8,544 nucleotides of DNA from an uncultured Prevotella sp. Lineage in GTDB: Bacteria; Bacteroidota; Bacteroidia; Bacteroidales; Bacteroidaceae. The position numbers and the translations under genes are program-made. Shown piece by piece: positions 6,376 through 8,544 of this stretch (position 1 is the stretch's first letter; each line of letters opens with the position of its first letter). Where the stretch lies: the NCBI GenBank assembly GCA_934230685.1, contig CAKQFF010000076.1, positions 1 to 8,544 of the forward strand, read 5' to 3'. Under the pieces are notes generated by a model that worked only from the letters and a program-made list of their open reading frames with translations, was not told the origin of the DNA and searched no databases.

Positions 6376-6837
6376 TTATTTCTCTTTGGATTTCTTTTGC
6401 TTTTTGGCTTTCTTCTGGCGCGGTGCGTCCTTCATCTCACTCTCATCGGGAATGATAGGAGAGTAGTTGAACTCAGAAGTAGGGAGGTACTTCACATTGT
6501 AGCGTCCCTTGGTGGCATAGCGCTTCTTGAATACAGCATACTTCTTGTCAATATCCTTTTTGGTTTTGGCAAAAAATGTGATGCATGTTGCTTGTCCTAC
6601 GCCCTGTTTCTGCATGTGCTCGCGCAACTGGTAAGAATAGCTGTCGCGGCCGTAGAGAAAACCTGTCTTGCTGTCAACGTAGGCAGAGTCGATTTTCTGT
6701 ATCTCCGTGAAGTAGACAGTAGAGTCGTTGAATGATGTTGCCAGTCCGCATACGTAGAGCGGCACATTCTTCTGTGCGGCAAACATCAGTGTGGGCAGCA
6801 GCATAGCCGCCATAGCCAAATATAAGCGTAACTTCAT
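6376..6837 (-). CDS. Secreted protein of unknown function with lysine-rich tail
   Basis: I do not recognise a named family. The 153-residue product begins with a Sec signal peptide (KLR, then hydrophobic residues about 5-20) with likely cleavage near FAA (19-21). No lipobox cysteine is present, so it should be periplasmic or exported. The mature part is mixed alpha/beta with two cysteines, at residue 30 and in GVGQATCITFF. It ends in a lysine-rich tail (about 136-153) that may be disordered or bind an anionic partner. The ATG at 6837 gives the cleaner signal peptide. An in-frame ATG at 6855 would add six residues (MQQAKK) and leave 16 bases to the rpoD stop. The stop codon is directly followed by the ATG of the kinase-like gene, so they are coupled. 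Confidence 0.75.
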   Translation of the reverse strand: MKLRLYLAMAAMLLPTLMFAAQKNVPLYVCGLATSFNDSTVYFTEIQKIDSAYVDSKTGFLYGRDSYSYQLREHMQKQGVGQATCITFFAKTKKDIDKKYAVFKKRYATKGRYNVKYLPTSEFNYSPIIPDESEMKDAPRQKKAKKQKKSKEK

Positions 6838-6871
6838 TTTCTTTGCTTGTTGCATTTATTTTGTATTGATA

Positions 6872-7735
6872 TTATTTTCCCAAATAAGCCTTGAGCATCT
6901 TGTTCTTGGTGTTCTGCTTGAGTTTGCGTATGGCCTTTTCGCGTATCTGGCGCACGCGCTCACGTGTAAGACCATATTTCTTGCCAATCTCCTCCATTGT
7001 GCGCTCGGGTTGGTTGATGCCATAGAAAGCTTCTATTACATTACGCTCACGTTCATTGAGCACAGTAAGTGCGGCAGCTATCTCCTCGCGCAGCGATTCC
7101 TTCACAAGTTCCGAGTCGGTTTCTGGCTCCGAGTCGCTTTGCATGAAGTCGATCATGCTTGTAGAGTCGCTGTCGGATACGGGTGCATCCACCGATACCT
7201 GATGAGTGTTCACCTTAAGCACATCCTCAATCTTGTCGTGAGGGATGTCTGTCTTGTCGGCTATCTCGTCAATGCTCGGGCGTCGCTCATACTCCTGTTC
7301 AAACTGGTTGAGGATACGGTTGATTTTATTGACACTTCCCACCTGGTTGAGCGGCAGTCTTACAACACGGCTCTGCTCTGCTATAGCCTGCAATATGCTC
7401 TGTCTAATCCACCACACGGCATAACTAATGAACTTGAAGCCGCGAGTCTCGTCGAACTTCTCGGCAGCCTTCAGCAGTCCGATATTACCCTCGTTGATGA
7501 GGTCGGGCAGCGACAAACCTTGGTTTTGGTATTGCTTGGCAACAGAGACAACAAAGCGCAAGTTGGCCTTGGTGAGTTTTTCCAACGCCTTGCGGTCACC
7601 CTTCTTTATACGTCGTGCCAACTCCACCTCTTCTTCCACAGAGATAAGTTCTTCGTGTCCTATCTCCTGTAAGTACTTGTCGAGAGAGGCATTCTCTCGA
7701 TTGGTAATCGATTTTGTGATTTTCAGTTGTCTCAT
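6872..7735 (-). CDS. rpoD: Primary (housekeeping) RNA polymerase sigma factor
   Basis: The 287-residue product is a sigma-70 factor of the short Bacteroidetes type (sigma-ABfr). It lacks region 1.1 and the non-conserved insert, and starts with a region 1.2-like segment [10 protein letters not shown] (17-26). Region 2 spans about 50-122, including the core-binding [20 protein letters not shown] and the promoter-recognition segment [10 protein letters not shown] (105-114). Region 3 follows around 130-200. Region 4 covers the last 65 residues with the helix-turn-helix [20 protein letters not shown]. It directs RNA polymerase to the TTTG / TAnnTTTG promoters of this phylum, one of which drives its own gene. 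No terminator is visible behind its stop codon before the secreted-protein gene starts, so read-through into the downstream four genes is likely. Confidence 0.97.
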   Translation of the reverse strand: MRQLKITKSITNRENASLDKYLQEIGHEELISVEEEVELARRIKKGDRKALEKLTKANLRFVVSVAKQYQNQGLSLPDLINEGNIGLLKAAEKFDETRGFKFISYAVWWIRQSILQAIAEQSRVVRLPLNQVGSVNKINRILNQFEQEYERRPSIDEIADKTDIPHDKIEDVLKVNTHQVSVDAPVSDSDSTSMIDFMQSDSEPETDSELVKESLREEIAAALTVLNERERNVIEAFYGINQPERTMEEIGKKYGLTRERVRQIREKAIRKLKQNTKNKMLKAYLGK

Positions 7736-7802
7736 TAAGTGTTGTCTTTTTTGATATTAATTGGTTTTGGGTTGTGGGGTGTCTGCGTAAAGCATTCAAC
7801 TG

Positions 7803-7834
7803 CAAATTTAACCAAATATATCCGTTGCCGCAAA
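7803..7834 (-). promoter_or_regulatory. Bacteroidetes-type promoter of rpoD
   Basis: On the minus strand, TAAATTTG (7810-7803) matches the -7 consensus exactly. TTTG (7834-7831) matches the -33 element exactly, with a 20-base spacer. Transcription should start near 7797, leaving a leader of about 60 bases before the ATG at 7735. A second -7 match, TATATTTG (7820-7813), lacks a -33 partner and is less likely. This is the only promoter of the window with both elements fully conserved. Confidence 0.75.
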
Positions 7835-7882
7835 TTTTTTGTAGCTTATTTGTTTTATGATGTATTAAAAAGTTTATAAGGC

Positions 7883-8024
7883 AAAAAAAAGAGCCCCACC
7901 CCCGACCCATCTTCCACAGGGAGGGGAGTGATGTGCAACTATTGGTAGGAGTATAATAGACGAACCAATATATACATACCACTCCCCTCCCTATGGGGGA
8001 GGGGCTGGGGGTAGGGCTTTTTTT
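7883..8024. repeat. GC-rich imperfect inverted repeat, also probable terminator of degP
   Basis: The left arm (7883-7930) runs from an A8 tract through runs of C and ends in gggaggggagtg. The right arm (7980-8024) is its imperfect reverse complement, running from cactcccctccc to a T7 tract. The arms are about 46 bases long with scattered mismatches. Inside, attggt (7941-7946) and accaat (7964-7969) form a second, inner inverted repeat. The remaining centre is AT-rich. Read on the minus strand, the hairpin is followed by a T8 tract, so it can end the degP transcript. The symmetric layout with A/T runs outside resembles a REP or MITE-like intergenic element. It fills most of the gap between degP and the rpoD promoter. 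Confidence 0.8.
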
Positions 8025-8027
8025 ATT

Positions 8028-8544
8028 TTAGTCCTCCAAAGGCACAGCCGCATAAGCCTTCTTGCCAGTTGGGAATATACCCTGTATGTAGAGCACAGGA
8101 TCCTTGCTTGTTGAGGCTTCCTTCACAGCGTTCTGCAAGTCTTCGATAGTCTTGATAGCGTTGTCGTTTACGCGCTGGATGATGAATCCCTTTGTAATGC
8201 CCGACTCCTTGAGTTTGCCGGCGTTCACCTTGATAACCTCAAGACCATAGCTAATGTTGAGCTGCTTCTTCTGATCATCGGTGATAGCGCGGAAGTTACC
8301 TCCAAGCACATCGAGGTCGGCCTTCTTCACAACCTGTGTTGTGCCTTGCTCGTTCTTCAGAGTCATGGTCTTTGTAGCCTTCTTCTTGTCGCGTAGGTAA
8401 GTGATGGTTACCTTTTCGCCCGGACGCTTCTTGGCGAGAGCCTCCTGAAGGTCGGCCATCTTGTTCACTTCCTTGCCGTCGATAGCTGTGATGACGTCGC
8501 CTTCCTTGATGCCAGCTTCCTCTGCCGAACCCTCTTCAATTACC
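8028..8544 (-). CDS. degP: DegP/HtrA (Do) family periplasmic serine protease, C-terminal part, cut by the window edge
   Basis: The frame is open to the right edge, so only the last 171 residues are visible and the protease domain lies outside. The first part is the end of a PDZ domain, with GSAEEAGIKEGDVITAIDGK and then LQEALAKKRPGEKVTITYLRD. A second PDZ domain follows, recognisable by ESGITKGFIIQRVND and IKTIEDLQNAV. The C-terminus IFPTGKKAYAAVPLED is typical of Bacteroidetes Do-family proteases. These proteins degrade or refold misfolded proteins in the periplasm. A GTG at 8468 is internal to the first PDZ domain and is not the start. The gene lies upstream of rpoD on the same strand but is separated by a terminator-like inverted repeat. 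Confidence 0.93.
   Translation of the reverse strand, partial: VIEEGSAEEAGIKEGDVITAIDGKEVNKMADLQEALAKKRPGEKVTITYLRDKKKATKTMTLKNEQGTTQVVKKADLDVLGGNFRAITDDQKKQLNISYGLEVIKVNAGKLKESGITKGFIIQRVNDNAIKTIEDLQNAVKEASTSKDPVLYIQGIFPTGKKAYAAVPLED

Noticed and set aside
6817..6824. Minus-strand TATATTTG as a promoter for the kinase-like group
   Set aside because: It lies inside the secreted protein's signal peptide codons and has no -33 partner at 19-21 bases. AT-rich matches of this kind are expected by chance.
6791..7672. Open frame of 293 codons on the plus strand opposite rpoD
   Set aside because: It is antisense to the whole conserved sigma factor and shows only composition-driven hydrophobicity. 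No supporting motif or promoter was seen.

Overview
The window looks like a chromosomal segment of a Bacteroidales bacterium, most likely Prevotella or a close relative. The evidence is a short primary sigma factor without region 1.1, promoters of the Bacteroidetes type (TTTG, about 20 bases, TAnnTTTG), starts preceded by A-rich sequence rather than Shine-Dalgarno motifs, a lipoprotein with an acidic stretch after its lipobox cysteine, and a choice-of-anchor Q type C-terminus. The genus is inferred.

Left half, plus strand. The 3' part of a tRNA-Lys (anticodon CTT) and its terminator open the window. A beta-helix surface lipoprotein gene and a cytidine deaminase gene (cdd) follow as a likely two-gene unit that ends in a long hairpin. 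Next comes a well-marked promoter and a carboxyltransferase/decarboxylase unit: mmdA-like carboxyltransferase, a 51-residue protein resembling the epsilon subunit (MmdE) of methylmalonyl-CoA decarboxylase, and a biotin carrier protein (MmdC-like). A heptanucleotide-based inverted repeat lies between the first two of these. A strong hairpin ends the unit, and neither the membrane beta subunit nor a biotin carboxylase is present.

Right half, minus strand, converging on that hairpin. Reading from the right edge, there is the C-terminal part of a DegP/HtrA periplasmic protease, then a GC-rich inverted repeat of about 140 bp. After this come the promoter and gene of the primary sigma factor RpoD, a small secreted protein of unknown function, an HPr-kinase-like P-loop protein, a signal-peptidase-like S24/S26 protein and a PqqD-family protein. 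The spacings from rpoD onward are 34 (or 16, depending on the start), 0, -4 and 29-39 bases, with no visible terminator, so these five genes may share a transcript.

The most interesting part is the kinase-like / S26 peptidase / PqqD triad. PqqD-family proteins are leader-peptide recognition elements of RiPP (ribosomally made, modified peptide) pathways, HPr-kinase homologues modify peptides in some lasso-peptide clusters, and an S26-type protease could process a peptide. No precursor peptide, radical SAM enzyme, cyclase or transporter is visible here, so it is either an orphan maturation module acting on a distant substrate or a peptide or protein modification system not yet described. Everything else appears to be ordinary core-genome content.
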